Below, in pieces: positions 9,401 to 16,608 of a stretch of DNA of 64,000 nucleotides. How positions within the stretch are numbered: position 1 is the first letter of the stretch; each line of letters starts with the position of its first letter. The stretch is from Neisseriales bacterium (GTDB lineage Bacteria; Pseudomonadota; Gammaproteobacteria; Burkholderiales; UBA11063), in the NCBI GenBank assembly GCA_008017155.1, contig SSGX01000005.1:1-64000 (forward strand), written 5' to 3'. The notes beneath the pieces are model-generated. The model had not been told where the DNA came from. It did no database searches and worked only from the letters and a program-made list of their open reading frames with translations. The translations under genes were made by a program, and so were the position numbers.

Positions 9401-9887
9401 GAATACTTACATTGCTCGTGGTGTTCCAGCTAAGAAATTGGTTGCAGGGATTCCTTTATATGCTCGCACTATGACAGTTGCTAGCGCTACTAATGGTGGT
9501 TTATTCCAGTCTGTTACTGGTGCTGGTTTTGGTGATTATGAAAATGGAATTCTTGATTATAAATGTATCATTAACCCAGTAAATGATCCAGAAACAGGTT
9601 GTGGTAGCGATAAACCAATTGCCGGTGTTAAGAGCCTTGCTTTCTATAGTAGTACTTCAAATGTGACAGTATTCAATCAGTACGGACTTGAAGCTATGCA
9701 GCCATGGGCATATAGCGAACAAACTAAAAGCTTTATGACTTACGATGATCAGTGGTCGGCAGTCGCTAAGGCTAAAGCGGTTAAATCAACTGGACTAGGT
9801 GGAACAATGTACTGGGAGCTTGATGGTGATGCTCAGAATCCTCAGCAGTCTATCATTCAGGCAGTTAAAGATGAATATAACAACTAA
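6480..9887 (+). CDS. Lipid-anchored multidomain GH18 chitinase
   Basis: The protein has 1135 residues from the ATG at 6480 (AGAGGG 8 bases upstream; an in-frame TTG at 6462 is less likely). A lipoprotein signal ends in LALAGC and is followed by a Gly/Ser-rich tether. The order is then: a beta-rich N-terminal domain with two Cys (about 40-170), a Thr-Pro linker, a CBM5/12-like chitin-binding domain with AWNADTTYATSGSKVVYQ and GWWTKGDNP (about 212-265), a second Thr-Pro linker, Ig-like repeats, and a C-terminal GH18 domain (about 715-1130). GH18 marks are LSFGGW, GLDIDWEW with catalytic Glu846, and MNYDYHGSWD. The first Asp of the usual DxxDxDxE motif is Thr here. It would hydrolyse chitin while attached to the cell envelope. 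NagA lies upstream. A terminator follows. Confidence 0.93.
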   Translation: MKTNQMKKVSSALVVAGSLALAGCNGGTSSSGGQNLTGAPISANAAKSLFAVNSCLTGKLNFSGSSVWYISGSIDITNNCSSDIDLKQNTVSFTSQDSKGNKVNAGTLNNWYINETGYKVVFAAGNGNQQIGTFSADNGNAVIKKGQTISFTGGLNLNGAAFDNKTAESSLTISGATPTPTPTPTPTPTPVPTPTPTPVPVPTPTPTPSPTVDCNGVVAWNADTTYATSGSKVVYQNVEYSNGWWTKGDNPAQNSGAAGSGKVWTILGNCSGTPTPTPTPTPTPAPTPMGSMSVVVDTTGAGCSGTACGTVTVNVTNSTGTSIANFTVPSASLGGTYTQPISNLAAGSYTVAGSTINNTTVSYNPAATASVTSGATSTVTVKYTQTTPVTTTGTATISLANNVPNYTGQLQVQILNVKNSNEVVGNYTITQGGSFTTAELPVSDDTHQYKVQLSSGIADPLAGLYYIESGLATLNIAKGSANTLAIPMVKSSIATSNVTLAISGLTASDKAGVTFSDSATKYSYVSYANQANGSVIYKIENNLNLGTSVAASGSNYKVNPITNTQTITSSTTISAAFESTTTVPTSASYDYIAPFKDYNNKIVLSLSGVTSSKSVSFTSNFKQKAGWGTCFGLSADNLDFTSTQSGSKYVNVIAAKDKTNWDGSTTAQSLDLTKSCDVMGTDSGAEVLPGVIDPIVYNVTVNGSTLAMKKPCAANNCKDPGNGYVNAGYYAQWAVWGRKYNPYNMPFNNINDIIYAFVGFNPATGDVKTLDASADSWGMSAVSRAMLQYPYMKAHLSFGGWTNNGINTAPMFEQLASSTASMNNFATQAIALMRKTGFTGLDIDWEWWSDYGNNVAPAKKMLAFYQILRTALDTAGQQDGKKYTLTIAVNGGSDRTLALEGKNVDGTSNGNPNAVSNFWAQVGGLMDYVNVMNYDYHGSWDAGNPAYFQANYDFQNVGSNKVGKDEGWSIKSSMNTYIARGVPAKKLVAGIPLYARTMTVASATNGGLFQSVTGAGFGDYENGILDYKCIINPVNDPETGCGSDKPIAGVKSLAFYSSTSNVTVFNQYGLEAMQPWAYSEQTKSFMTYDDQWSAVAKAKAVKSTGLGGTMYWELDGDAQNPQQSIIQAVKDEYNN
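7008..7112 (+). repeat. Thr-Pro linker repeat 1 in the chitinase
   Basis: Tandem ACN-CCN codons encode alternating Thr-Pro with a few Val and one Ser, forming a flexible linker between the N-terminal domain and the chitin-binding domain. Such near-identical short repeats can expand or contract by slippage. Confidence 0.9.
7296..7343 (+). repeat. Thr-Pro linker repeat 2 in the chitinase
   Basis: This second, shorter Thr-Pro codon repeat lies directly after the chitin-binding domain. Its sequence is nearly the same as the first linker, so the two could recombine and delete the chitin-binding module between them. Confidence 0.9.
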
Positions 9888-9906
9888 TAGTTAATATTCC
9901 CTCAAA

Positions 9907-9937
9907 GAAGGCAATCCATCGTGGTTGCCTTTTTTTA
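9907..9937 (+). terminator. Terminator after the chitinase gene
   Basis: AAGGCAA (9908-9914) pairs with TTGCCTT (9925-9931), followed by a run of T. It starts 20 bases after the stop codon. Confidence 0.85.
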
Positions 9938-10007
9938 TTTTGTGCTCTTGAATTATTATGTTTCATTGCCATATATAAAATGTTAATTTTATTTAAGGCA
10001 AAAAAGA

Positions 10008-11351
10008 ATGAACCTGACACCACGTGAGATCGTAGCGGAATTAGATAAGCATATTATTGGACAAAAAGACGCCAAAAAGGCAGTAGCGATTGCCTTGAGA
10101 AATCGAGTAAGACGTCAAAAGGTGGCAGAACCATTAAGAAGTGAGATAACGCCAAAAAATATACTAATGATAGGACCAACGGGTGTAGGTAAGACCGAAA
10201 TAGCACGCCGCCTAGCAAAATTAGCTAATGCACCATTTATTAAAGTGGAAGCAACTAAGTTTACTGAGGTTGGTTATGTAGGTAAAGATGTCGATTCAAT
10301 TATTCGTGATTTAGTCGAAGTTGCAATAAAAAATCAACGTGAAGAAGAGCGTGCGAAAAACAGAGATAAAGCCAAATTAGCTGCTGAAAATCGTATTCTT
10401 GATGTATTATTGCCACCAGCACGTGATACTTTTGGTGAGACTAGCACTAGTTCTAGCGAGGATGATTCACAGGCAAAAGAAAACTCTACTCGAGAACGCT
10501 TTAGAAATATGTTTCATGAAGGTAAGCTTGATGATAAGGAAATTGAAGTAGAGGTTACACAAGCAAAACCTAGGGTTGAATTAATGGGACCCCCAGGAAT
10601 GGAAGAACTCACAAGCCAATTACAAGGTATGTTTGAAGGTTCTGGTGAAGGTAAAAAGCGTAAGCGTAAATTAAAAATAAAAGATGCATATAAAGTAATT
10701 CTTGATGAAGAAGCTGGAAAACTCGTTAATGAAGATGAATTACGGCATACAGCCTTGCAGAACGTGGAAGAAAATGGAATAGTTTTTCTTGATGAAATCG
10801 ATAAAGTGGCGATTAAGAGTGGTGGTAATAGTGCTGATGTATCACGTTCTGGTGTTCAGCGTGACTTATTGCCATTAGTTGAAGGTACAACTGTCTCGAC
10901 CAAATATGGGATGGTAAAGACTGAACATATTCTTTTCATTGCTTCTGGTGCTTTCCATGTTGCTAAACCTTCTGATTTATTGCCAGAGTTGCAAGGGCGC
11001 TTTCCAATTAGGGTTGAGCTGAAATCATTAACAGAAGAAGATTTTAAGCGAATTTTGGTTGAAACTGATGCTAGCTTGACTGAACAGTATAAAGCACTAC
11101 TCGCAACTGAAAGTCTTGAATTACGTTTTACTGATGATGGAATTGCTAAGATGGCAGAAATAGCCTTCAATGTCAATGAAAAAACTGAAAATATTGGTGC
11201 ACGTCGCTTATATACGGTAGTTGAAAAGTTACTTGAGGATCTCTTATTTGACTCAGCTGGTGAAAGTCTGATAGAGATTAATTCTAATTATGTAACTGAT
11301 AAGCTTGGTGAAATTGTTAAGTCTGAAGATTTGTCGCATTATATTCTATAA
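10008..11351 (+). CDS. hslU: ATP-dependent protease ATPase subunit HslU
   Basis: This is a 447-residue AAA+ unfoldase (ClpY) that feeds proteins to the HslV peptidase in the cytoplasm. Visible marks are the N-terminal [17 protein letters not shown], Walker A GPTGVGKT (about 56-63), the GYVGKDV pore loop (about 91-97), the charged I domain (about 110-240), Walker [10 protein letters not shown] (about 259-267), and sensor 2 IGARRLYTV near residue 400. Length is normal. AAGG precedes the ATG. In most Proteobacteria hslV lies directly upstream; here the upstream gene is a chitinase and no hslV is in the window. The gene itself looks intact. Confidence 0.97.
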   Translation: MNLTPREIVAELDKHIIGQKDAKKAVAIALRNRVRRQKVAEPLRSEITPKNILMIGPTGVGKTEIARRLAKLANAPFIKVEATKFTEVGYVGKDVDSIIRDLVEVAIKNQREEERAKNRDKAKLAAENRILDVLLPPARDTFGETSTSSSEDDSQAKENSTRERFRNMFHEGKLDDKEIEVEVTQAKPRVELMGPPGMEELTSQLQGMFEGSGEGKKRKRKLKIKDAYKVILDEEAGKLVNEDELRHTALQNVEENGIVFLDEIDKVAIKSGGNSADVSRSGVQRDLLPLVEGTTVSTKYGMVKTEHILFIASGAFHVAKPSDLLPELQGRFPIRVELKSLTEEDFKRILVETDASLTEQYKALLATESLELRFTDDGIAKMAEIAFNVNEKTENIGARRLYTVVEKLLEDLLFDSAGESLIEINSNYVTDKLGEIVKSEDLSHYIL

Positions 11352-11357
11352 AAAAAT

Positions 11358-11387
11358 TTGAGTATTAAAAGACCTTTGTTGTATAAT
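11358..11387 (+). promoter_or_regulatory. Sigma70-type promoter for the parvulin gene
   Basis: TTGAGT (11358-11363) and a perfect TATAAT (11382-11387) are separated by 18 bases, 52 bases upstream of the ATG at 11440. It begins just after the hslU stop codon. Confidence 0.65.
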
Positions 11388-11439
11388 ACGACAAATTTTA
11401 TTTTTATATTTTTTGTTTTGTTTAATTTTAAGGACGTTT

Positions 11440-12234
11440 ATGAAAAAGTTAGTGCAAATTTTATTGGTATCATCAGCTTTGGTGTCTGTTGCGTATGCTG
11501 ATACAGTTTATGTAGATGGTAAGCCAGTTGATCAAAAAGTTATTAATCAGGCTATGGATCAGTTGAAAAAAAATCCGATGGCTGCACAGCAATTAAGTAA
11601 TCCACAGTTCAAAAAAGAAATGTTGCAATCAATTGGAATGCAACAGGCGGTTTTAGCTGAAGGTAACGCGCAAGGATTAGATAAAAGCCCTGAGTATCAA
11701 GCTAAATTGAATGAAATCAAACCAATGATTTATGCACAGATTATGCAGGAAAAAGCAAATGCTAAGCCAATTACTGATGCTGATGTTAAGGCTAAGTATG
11801 ATCAAATGAAAGCGGACGCTGCTAAGCAACAACAATATGATGTTTCACATATCCTAGTAAAAGATCAAAAAACAGCTAATGATATTGAAGCTCAGTTGAA
11901 AAAAGGTGCTAATTTTGCTGATTTAGCTAAAAAATACTCTACTGATCCTGGTTCAAAAGCGAATGGCGGTGAGCTTGGTTGGTCTGATGGTTCTAATTAT
12001 GTTCCTGAGTTTACAACAGCTATCAAAACTCTTAAAAAAGGTCAATATACTACTACTCCAGTTAAGACTCAGTTTGGTTACCACATTATCAAGCTTAATG
12101 ATACTAAATCTGGTGGTGCTAATTTCCCTGCTTATGACAAGATCAAAGATCAAATCAAACAGCAGATCCAAATGGAAAGAACTAAAGCTTTCTTTGATGG
12201 TTTAAAAGCTAAACATAAAGTAGAAGTTAAATAG
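11440..12234 (+). CDS. Exported parvulin-type peptidyl-prolyl isomerase (PpiC/SurA-like)
   Basis: The protein has 264 residues from the ATG at 11440, chosen because AAGGA lies 7 bases upstream and a signal peptide (MKKLVQILLVSSALVSVAYA) begins there. A helical N-terminal region (about 30-125) precedes a rotamase domain (about 130-225) with VSHILVKD, FADLAKKYSTDPGSKANGGELGW and TQFGYHIIKL, all standard parvulin motifs. A charged helical tail follows. It would assist folding of exported or outer-membrane proteins in the periplasm, similar to PrsA, PpiD or SurA. It has its own promoter. Confidence 0.92.
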   Translation: MKKLVQILLVSSALVSVAYADTVYVDGKPVDQKVINQAMDQLKKNPMAAQQLSNPQFKKEMLQSIGMQQAVLAEGNAQGLDKSPEYQAKLNEIKPMIYAQIMQEKANAKPITDADVKAKYDQMKADAAKQQQYDVSHILVKDQKTANDIEAQLKKGANFADLAKKYSTDPGSKANGGELGWSDGSNYVPEFTTAIKTLKKGQYTTTPVKTQFGYHIIKLNDTKSGGANFPAYDKIKDQIKQQIQMERTKAFFDGLKAKHKVEVK

Positions 12235-12350
12235 TTGATTATCGTTTAGAACTGTTGTTTTATTACATGAGTTTATTTATTTTAATTAAATTTTGCTTAT
12301 GTTTAAGATAAAAAAGACTAAGACTATTTATTGCTATTTAAGCCTATGCT

Positions 12351-12384
12351 AAAATAAGGGTATGTTATAACATACCCTTATTTT
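12351..12384. terminator. Perfect 34-base palindrome, likely terminator, at the head of the pilin operon
   Basis: AAAATAAGGGTATGTTA (12351-12367) is followed at once by its exact reverse complement (12368-12384) and more T residues. As RNA it would form a stem with flanking A and T tracts, working as a terminator in either direction. It lies 117 bases after the parvulin stop and only 13 bases before the fimT start, so it could also act on pilin expression, or bind a dimeric protein as DNA. Confidence 0.65.
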
Positions 12385-12397
12385 TTTGGCTATTTTG

Positions 12398-12994
12398 ATG
12401 ATTAATAATCAACGAGGCTTTTCACTCTATGAGCTAGTAGCTGTGCTAACAATTATCGGAATTGGTCTTAGTATGGCATTACCAGTAATTTCGAGCCAGA
12501 TTCTTCGCCGAAATAATGAAGCAACATATTTACAGTTAAAGTCCACTATTAAATTTGCTCAATCTGAAGCCATTAGAATGAATAGTCCAGTAAACATATG
12601 TGCAGCTCAATTTAACACTACGAGTAGTGGGGCTAATACTTATCTTAATGACTGTGATAATAGCTCTTGGAATGAGGGGGTACTTGCATATACTGATCTT
12701 GATGCTGATAATGTTTATGATAGTGGTGAGCGAATTAGGGCATCAAGATTTGATTATAACACAACTATTACTGCGACTAATGCTAGTGGTAGCAGTTTAG
12801 TTTTATTTACTTTTAATAATAATGGTCAGATATCTACAGCTAATACACCATTTCAATTTATTATTACTCAATCTAAATTTGGTACAACTTATACAAGAAA
12901 TGTTTGTCTAAATAGCTATGGCTATGTATGCATCAAAAATGAAGGTGACACTAGTGCTTGCTCTTCATCCGGAGATAGCACATGCAACGAATAA
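12398..12994 (+). CDS. fimT: FimT/GspH-type minor pilin
   Basis: The protein has 198 residues. A short leader MINNQRG ends at the prepilin peptidase site before FSLYELVAVLTIIGIGL, with Glu5 of the mature helix present. The body contains the GspH/FimT pattern LQLKSTIKFAQSEAIRMNSPVNIC and a DLDADNVYDSGE segment. Minor pilins of this class prime type IV pilus assembly in the inner membrane, and FimT is linked to DNA uptake in some species. The ATG at 12398 is preferred over TTG at 12386 for the leader length. The stop overlaps pilV by 13 bases. Confidence 0.85.
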   Translation: MINNQRGFSLYELVAVLTIIGIGLSMALPVISSQILRRNNEATYLQLKSTIKFAQSEAIRMNSPVNICAAQFNTTSSGANTYLNDCDNSSWNEGVLAYTDLDADNVYDSGERIRASRFDYNTTITATNASGSSLVLFTFNNNGQISTANTPFQFIITQSKFGTTYTRNVCLNSYGYVCIKNEGDTSACSSSGDSTCNE

Positions 12995-13551
12995 AAGGAT
13001 TCTCGATTCTTGAAGTAATGATCGCTGTCACAATCTTTTCGGCTGTTGGTGCAGGAATTTATAAACTCCAGTTAGCAAATCTTTCTACTACCCAGCAAAT
13101 CACTACTAAGCAACTAATGATGCAATCAGCTATAAGCTTATCTAATCAAATATATATTAATCTTAATTATTGTGCTAATAATGTCAATAATAGAGTTGCA
13201 GGTTGTAGTGCAGCAGATGGCTCTAGTGCTTACACAGAAACAACATATACTGAACATGCTTCAAACTATACTACTAATTGTGCGACAACTGCTTGCAATG
13301 ATGCTAATTTAGCAAGTTATATTCTGTATAATTGGAAACAAAGTTTTGAAAGTATGAATCTACCCTCTGGCAATATAAAAGGAATTCTGTGTCGAGATAA
13401 TAGTTTAGCTGCACCAACTACTAGTTCGCCGAATTGTAGTGGGAGTGGTGGACTTGTGATCAAGATGGTTTGGCAGTCACATATTGAGAATGCCGAATCA
13501 ACCTCTATTGGGCAGAATAATTTTATTATTTTAGCGGTGCCTGCAAGATGA
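12982..13551 (+). CDS. pilV: PilV-type minor pilin
   Basis: The 189-residue protein has leader MQRIKG and mature start FSILEVMIAVTIFSAVGAGIYKLQ, with Glu5 present. The N-terminal helix and the position after fimT and before pilW fit PilV. Several Cys are spread through the body. The gene overlaps fimT by 13 bases and pilW by 4 (ATGA), indicating coupled translation. Confidence 0.82.
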   Translation: MQRIKGFSILEVMIAVTIFSAVGAGIYKLQLANLSTTQQITTKQLMMQSAISLSNQIYINLNYCANNVNNRVAGCSAADGSSAYTETTYTEHASNYTTNCATTACNDANLASYILYNWKQSFESMNLPSGNIKGILCRDNSLAAPTTSSPNCSGSGGLVIKMVWQSHIENAESTSIGQNNFIILAVPAR

Positions 13552-14537
13552 AAAATAATTCTGGGTTTAATCTACTTGAATTACTAGTAGCTATAGCAAT
13601 TAGCGCTGCAGTAATTACTGCTATTACCAGTTCATATGGGAATTTATTATCGGGTTACACATTTAATAATAGTAAAACTCAGTTATACCAGTCAATGCGG
13701 CTATCAATGAATTTGATTAAGCGTGATTTACAAAACGCTGGTACTTTTGGCAGTTATAGTCTTCATTCAACCATAAATAATTCATTTCTAAATGGTAGTC
13801 AGAGTACCTGTAATGATAACTGGTGTAACTTTGATCTCAATAATCTTGGCGTCGGAGTTTTTGCCGCAAATGCTGGAAACTTATCTTCTCTTATTCAGAA
13901 TACCAATTCTCAAATTTTAAGGGTACAGTTTGGTGGTAATCGGATTGCTTATTATAACGGTAGGATAAATGGTTGTGGTGGAGGTCAAATATCTAGAATA
14001 GATTTTAATGTACCCGCAGGAAATACTACTACTGCATCGTCTTATGTTCTCGCATCTTCTAATCGTGCTTACTTAGTTAATCTTGCTAGTGCTTCAGCTA
14101 ATAACTCTATAAATTTAGCAACAAATTGTAATATTGCAATTGAAGCTTTAAATGGTGCAGTTATGACTGTACCGGATCAAGCAACTATGACTTTAGTCCC
14201 CCTAATAACCCATTATTACTATGTAGGAACTCAAAATGGGAAGAGTGGACTTTATACAGTAAATTTTGATGGTACAAATGCTAATGGACCTACATTAATA
14301 TCGTCCTTGATCACTAATCTATCGATGAATTTTATTGTTGATGTTAGTGGTGCAAATTTTAACCATCAGGCAGCAAATAATACTTATTTGGTTTGTCCCA
14401 CAGCAAGCATGGGATCAGGAAATTGTCTTTGGAATAGAGTGCTTGGGGTGACAGTAACTTTGACAGGACAGGCAAACTCAGGAGCTGGAGGAGCAATTAC
14501 TCAAACTTTAACGGATAGCGTAGGCTGGTCATGGTAA
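13548..14537 (+). CDS. pilW: PilW-type minor pilin
   Basis: The protein has 329 residues, in the PilW size range. Leader MKNNSG is followed by FNLLELLVAIAISAAVITAI with Glu5, then the LYQSMRLSMNLIKRDLQNAG segment typical of PilW. A YYVGTQNGKSGLYTVNFDG stretch and a C-terminal VTVTLTGQA strand close the protein. It overlaps pilV by 4 bases and pilX by 7. It probably forms part of the pilus tip or priming complex with FimT, PilV and PilX. Confidence 0.83.
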   Translation: MKNNSGFNLLELLVAIAISAAVITAITSSYGNLLSGYTFNNSKTQLYQSMRLSMNLIKRDLQNAGTFGSYSLHSTINNSFLNGSQSTCNDNWCNFDLNNLGVGVFAANAGNLSSLIQNTNSQILRVQFGGNRIAYYNGRINGCGGGQISRIDFNVPAGNTTTASSYVLASSNRAYLVNLASASANNSINLATNCNIAIEALNGAVMTVPDQATMTLVPLITHYYYVGTQNGKSGLYTVNFDGTNANGPTLISSLITNLSMNFIVDVSGANFNHQAANNTYLVCPTASMGSGNCLWNRVLGVTVTLTGQANSGAGGAITQTLTDSVGWSW

Positions 14538-15334
14538 AAGATCTTAGCAAACAAAATGGAACTGCTTTAGCAATGACCTTAATGGCGTTAGCATTAATGG
14601 TGATTTTGGTGCTTACCATGAATAAATTGGGAGCATCTTATGCTAAATCAACTTCAAATAGCTCAGATTATGATCTTGCGCAAAACTATGCAAAATCAGC
14701 AATGTTAGCTGCCGAAGCAACAGTTTTAACTTTTGATAATAATGCTGGGTTACAAAATCCCGTTGGTGGTGGAACACTAGTTGCAAGAAGATACGCGATT
14801 TTAAGTCAGACTAGTGGCACATACAATGTCGAAAGTAGTGGAGCAACATGTAATATGTCGGCTGGTGGGGTGAGACAAGGTTGGTGTTATCAATCAGCTG
14901 GAGTTGGGAGTGATTTTGCACAGAATACTAACTTTTTTCCATGGACATTAACTGCTGCTAATTTGACAGCACCATGCAATAGCTATACCGCAAGCTCTGG
15001 AAACTTACCTATTCTTGATGATAAAACAAATAGACTTGGGATTACCTTTAATACTAATGATAGCAGTCTTTGTGTTCAACCACGTTATATTATTGAACCA
15101 ATTAGTCTTAATTATGTAGGTGGAGGGGCTAATATTATACAGGGTAATGGCGCGACACTGGTTATTGATACCCTACAATCTGCAAGAGTTTATAGGATTA
15201 CAGTACGGGCATTTGGGCGTAATGGCGATACTAGGGTTACCCTACAGGAATATGTTGCAATTTATACTGCTGCTGGTGTAAATGCAAGTAGCAATATAAT
15301 ACCTTTGTCGATGCGTTGGCTTAGACCAGAATAA
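14531..15334 (+). CDS. pilX: PilX-type minor pilin
   Basis: The protein has 267 residues. The N-terminus NGTALAMTLMALALMVILVLTMNKLG has a prepilin-like Gly and a hydrophobic helix but lacks Glu5, as is usual for PilX and GspK-type tip pilins. Downstream are DLAQNYAKSAMLAAEATVL (a PilX feature) and a C-terminal RITVRAFGRNGDTRVTLQEYVAIY block. Its place after pilW agrees. In related operons pilY1 follows pilX; here a pilin gene follows after 22 bases. Confidence 0.82.
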   Translation: MVKDLSKQNGTALAMTLMALALMVILVLTMNKLGASYAKSTSNSSDYDLAQNYAKSAMLAAEATVLTFDNNAGLQNPVGGGTLVARRYAILSQTSGTYNVESSGATCNMSAGGVRQGWCYQSAGVGSDFAQNTNFFPWTLTAANLTAPCNSYTASSGNLPILDDKTNRLGITFNTNDSSLCVQPRYIIEPISLNYVGGGANIIQGNGATLVIDTLQSARVYRITVRAFGRNGDTRVTLQEYVAIYTAAGVNASSNIIPLSMRWLRPE

Positions 15335-15356
15335 AATATAGAAATTGAGAATAATC

Positions 15357-16097
15357 ATGAAAAAAGGCTTTTCATTAATTGAATTAATGATTGTGGTAGC
15401 TATCCTTGGGATTTTAGCAAAAATAGCTATCAGTCTATATTTTAATCAAATCCAGAGATCAAATAAATCAATGGTAGTGCAGACGCTCCAGCAAAATATT
15501 GCCAGAATGGAGAACTATTACAGTAAGAATGGACAATATTTACAAAGTGGGAATTTATGGCCTGGTAATGTAATTACTAGTGTTGTTGGGGTAAATGGTG
15601 CTCCTGTTTATTCAATTACATTTTACCCATCTACTGCGAGTTCAGCTAACGCTCAGGCATATTGTTTGATGGCGGCTCCTGTAGGAAATGTAACTCAGTC
15701 AGATCAGGTTACCTTATATATGGATCGTTATGGGAATATTAGTACAACTGCACCAAGTAACTGTTCAATAGTTACTGGAACAAATTTGGTGTGTCAGGCA
15801 GGTGGAACATCTCCTCCTTGCTCAGGAAATTGTTCTAATGGCGTTTATTCTGCCTGTTCAGGTAATTGTAGTAACGTAACGATTTGTGCAGGTGGTACTG
15901 GTTGTAGTGGAAATTGTAATGATAGTATAATATATGGCGGTGGTTGTAGTGGGAATTGTAATAATAGCATTGTTTATGGCGGTTGTTCTGGAAACTGTAA
16001 ACAAGGTAGTATAGTCTATGGTGGATGTACGGGAAACTGTCAGGGAAGTACCTGCTGTGACTCAAGTGGCAACTGTAGCAGTTGTAAGAAAAAATAA
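15357..16097 (+). CDS. Type IV pilin with cysteine-rich tandem-repeat tail
   Basis: The protein has 246 residues from the ATG at 15357. MKKG-FSLIELMIVVAILGILAKIA is a standard prepilin start with Glu5. Residues about 30-150 look like a PilE-type globular domain (MENYYSKNGQYLQSG; AYCLMAAP; TLYMDRYGN). From about residue 155 the protein changes to imperfect repeats of about 13-14 residues built on C-S-G-N-C followed by N-S-I-V-Y-G-G, ending in SSCKKK. Such a tail is not part of standard PilE. It may form a disulfide-braced beta-solenoid on the pilus surface or tip (inference). It is followed by two more pilins, the second with a similar tail. Confidence 0.85.
   Translation: MKKGFSLIELMIVVAILGILAKIAISLYFNQIQRSNKSMVVQTLQQNIARMENYYSKNGQYLQSGNLWPGNVITSVVGVNGAPVYSITFYPSTASSANAQAYCLMAAPVGNVTQSDQVTLYMDRYGNISTTAPSNCSIVTGTNLVCQAGGTSPPCSGNCSNGVYSACSGNCSNVTICAGGTGCSGNCNDSIIYGGGCSGNCNNSIVYGGCSGNCKQGSIVYGGCTGNCQGSTCCDSSGNCSSCKKK
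15819..16085 (+). repeat. CxGxC tandem repeats encoded in the first long-tailed pilin
   Basis: Six to seven imperfect units of roughly 39-48 bases encode C-[ST]-G-N-C-x-x-[SG]-[IV]-x-x-G-G. Two central units share long stretches such as GGTTGTAGTGGGAATTGTAA. Nucleotide similarity among units suggests expansion by tandem duplication. Confidence 0.85.
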
Positions 16098-16105
16098 AGG
16101 TTTTT

Positions 16106-16594
16106 ATGAAGCGTATAGATGGTGTCTCTCTGATTCAGTTAATGATAGTTGTTGCGGTTATAGGTATCCTCTCAGTACTCTCTTCTGCAGCATATAAAAA
16201 TTATGTAATTGAGAATAATATGCATGCGGCAGGTCAGACGGCGCTAAAAAACGTTCTTTTTATGCAAAAATGGTATGATATTTGTGGTAATTATGCTAGA
16301 GATTCTACTAGTAGTAATACACCGCAGTGCTTCACTGCTAGCTCTACCAATGGTAATGTTGCTTGGCCAACTTTGCCATATCAGGTAGCGCCAGAATCTG
16401 GTACTGCACTCTACCGTATTAGTTTTAGTCCTGGGAGTGTTAGTTATAATAGTTTTAGACTAATTGCTACACCTATTTGTGGTACTGCTCAAGCAAGTTC
16501 TGGTTGTATCTGTATTGATCAGGATTCAAATATTATAGAAAATGCAAACTCTTCTTGCAATAATGCCGGTGGTTTATGCAATTGTACCAATTAA
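16106..16594 (+). CDS. PilE-like minor pilin with Gln in place of Glu5
   Basis: The 162-residue protein has leader MKRIDG and mature start VSLIQLMIVVAVIGILSVLSSAAYKNYV. The position-5 Glu needed for normal subunit docking is Gln (codon CAG), and position 1 is Val, not Phe. The body has QKWYDICGNYARD and RISFSPGSVSYNSFRLIATP, as in PilE-like minor pilins. The end is Cys-rich but short (CNNAGGLCNCTN). AAAGG precedes the ATG. It lies between the two long-tailed pilins, 8 bases after the first and 14 before the second. Confidence 0.82.
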   Translation: MKRIDGVSLIQLMIVVAVIGILSVLSSAAYKNYVIENNMHAAGQTALKNVLFMQKWYDICGNYARDSTSSNTPQCFTASSTNGNVAWPTLPYQVAPESGTALYRISFSPGSVSYNSFRLIATPICGTAQASSGCICIDQDSNIIENANSSCNNAGGLCNCTN

Positions 16595-16608
16595 TTTAAA
16601 GGTTTATT

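Noticed and set aside
12600..12800. Plus-strand frame inside fimT
   Set aside because: It lies in another frame of a clear pilin gene and has no ribosome site.
15835..16065. Tyr/His-rich minus-strand frame over the Cys repeats
   Set aside because: It is a mirror of the repeat codons with no start signal.
15819..16085. Possible CRISPR-like array because of repeats
   Set aside because: The units are in-frame coding repeats of uneven length without unique spacers.
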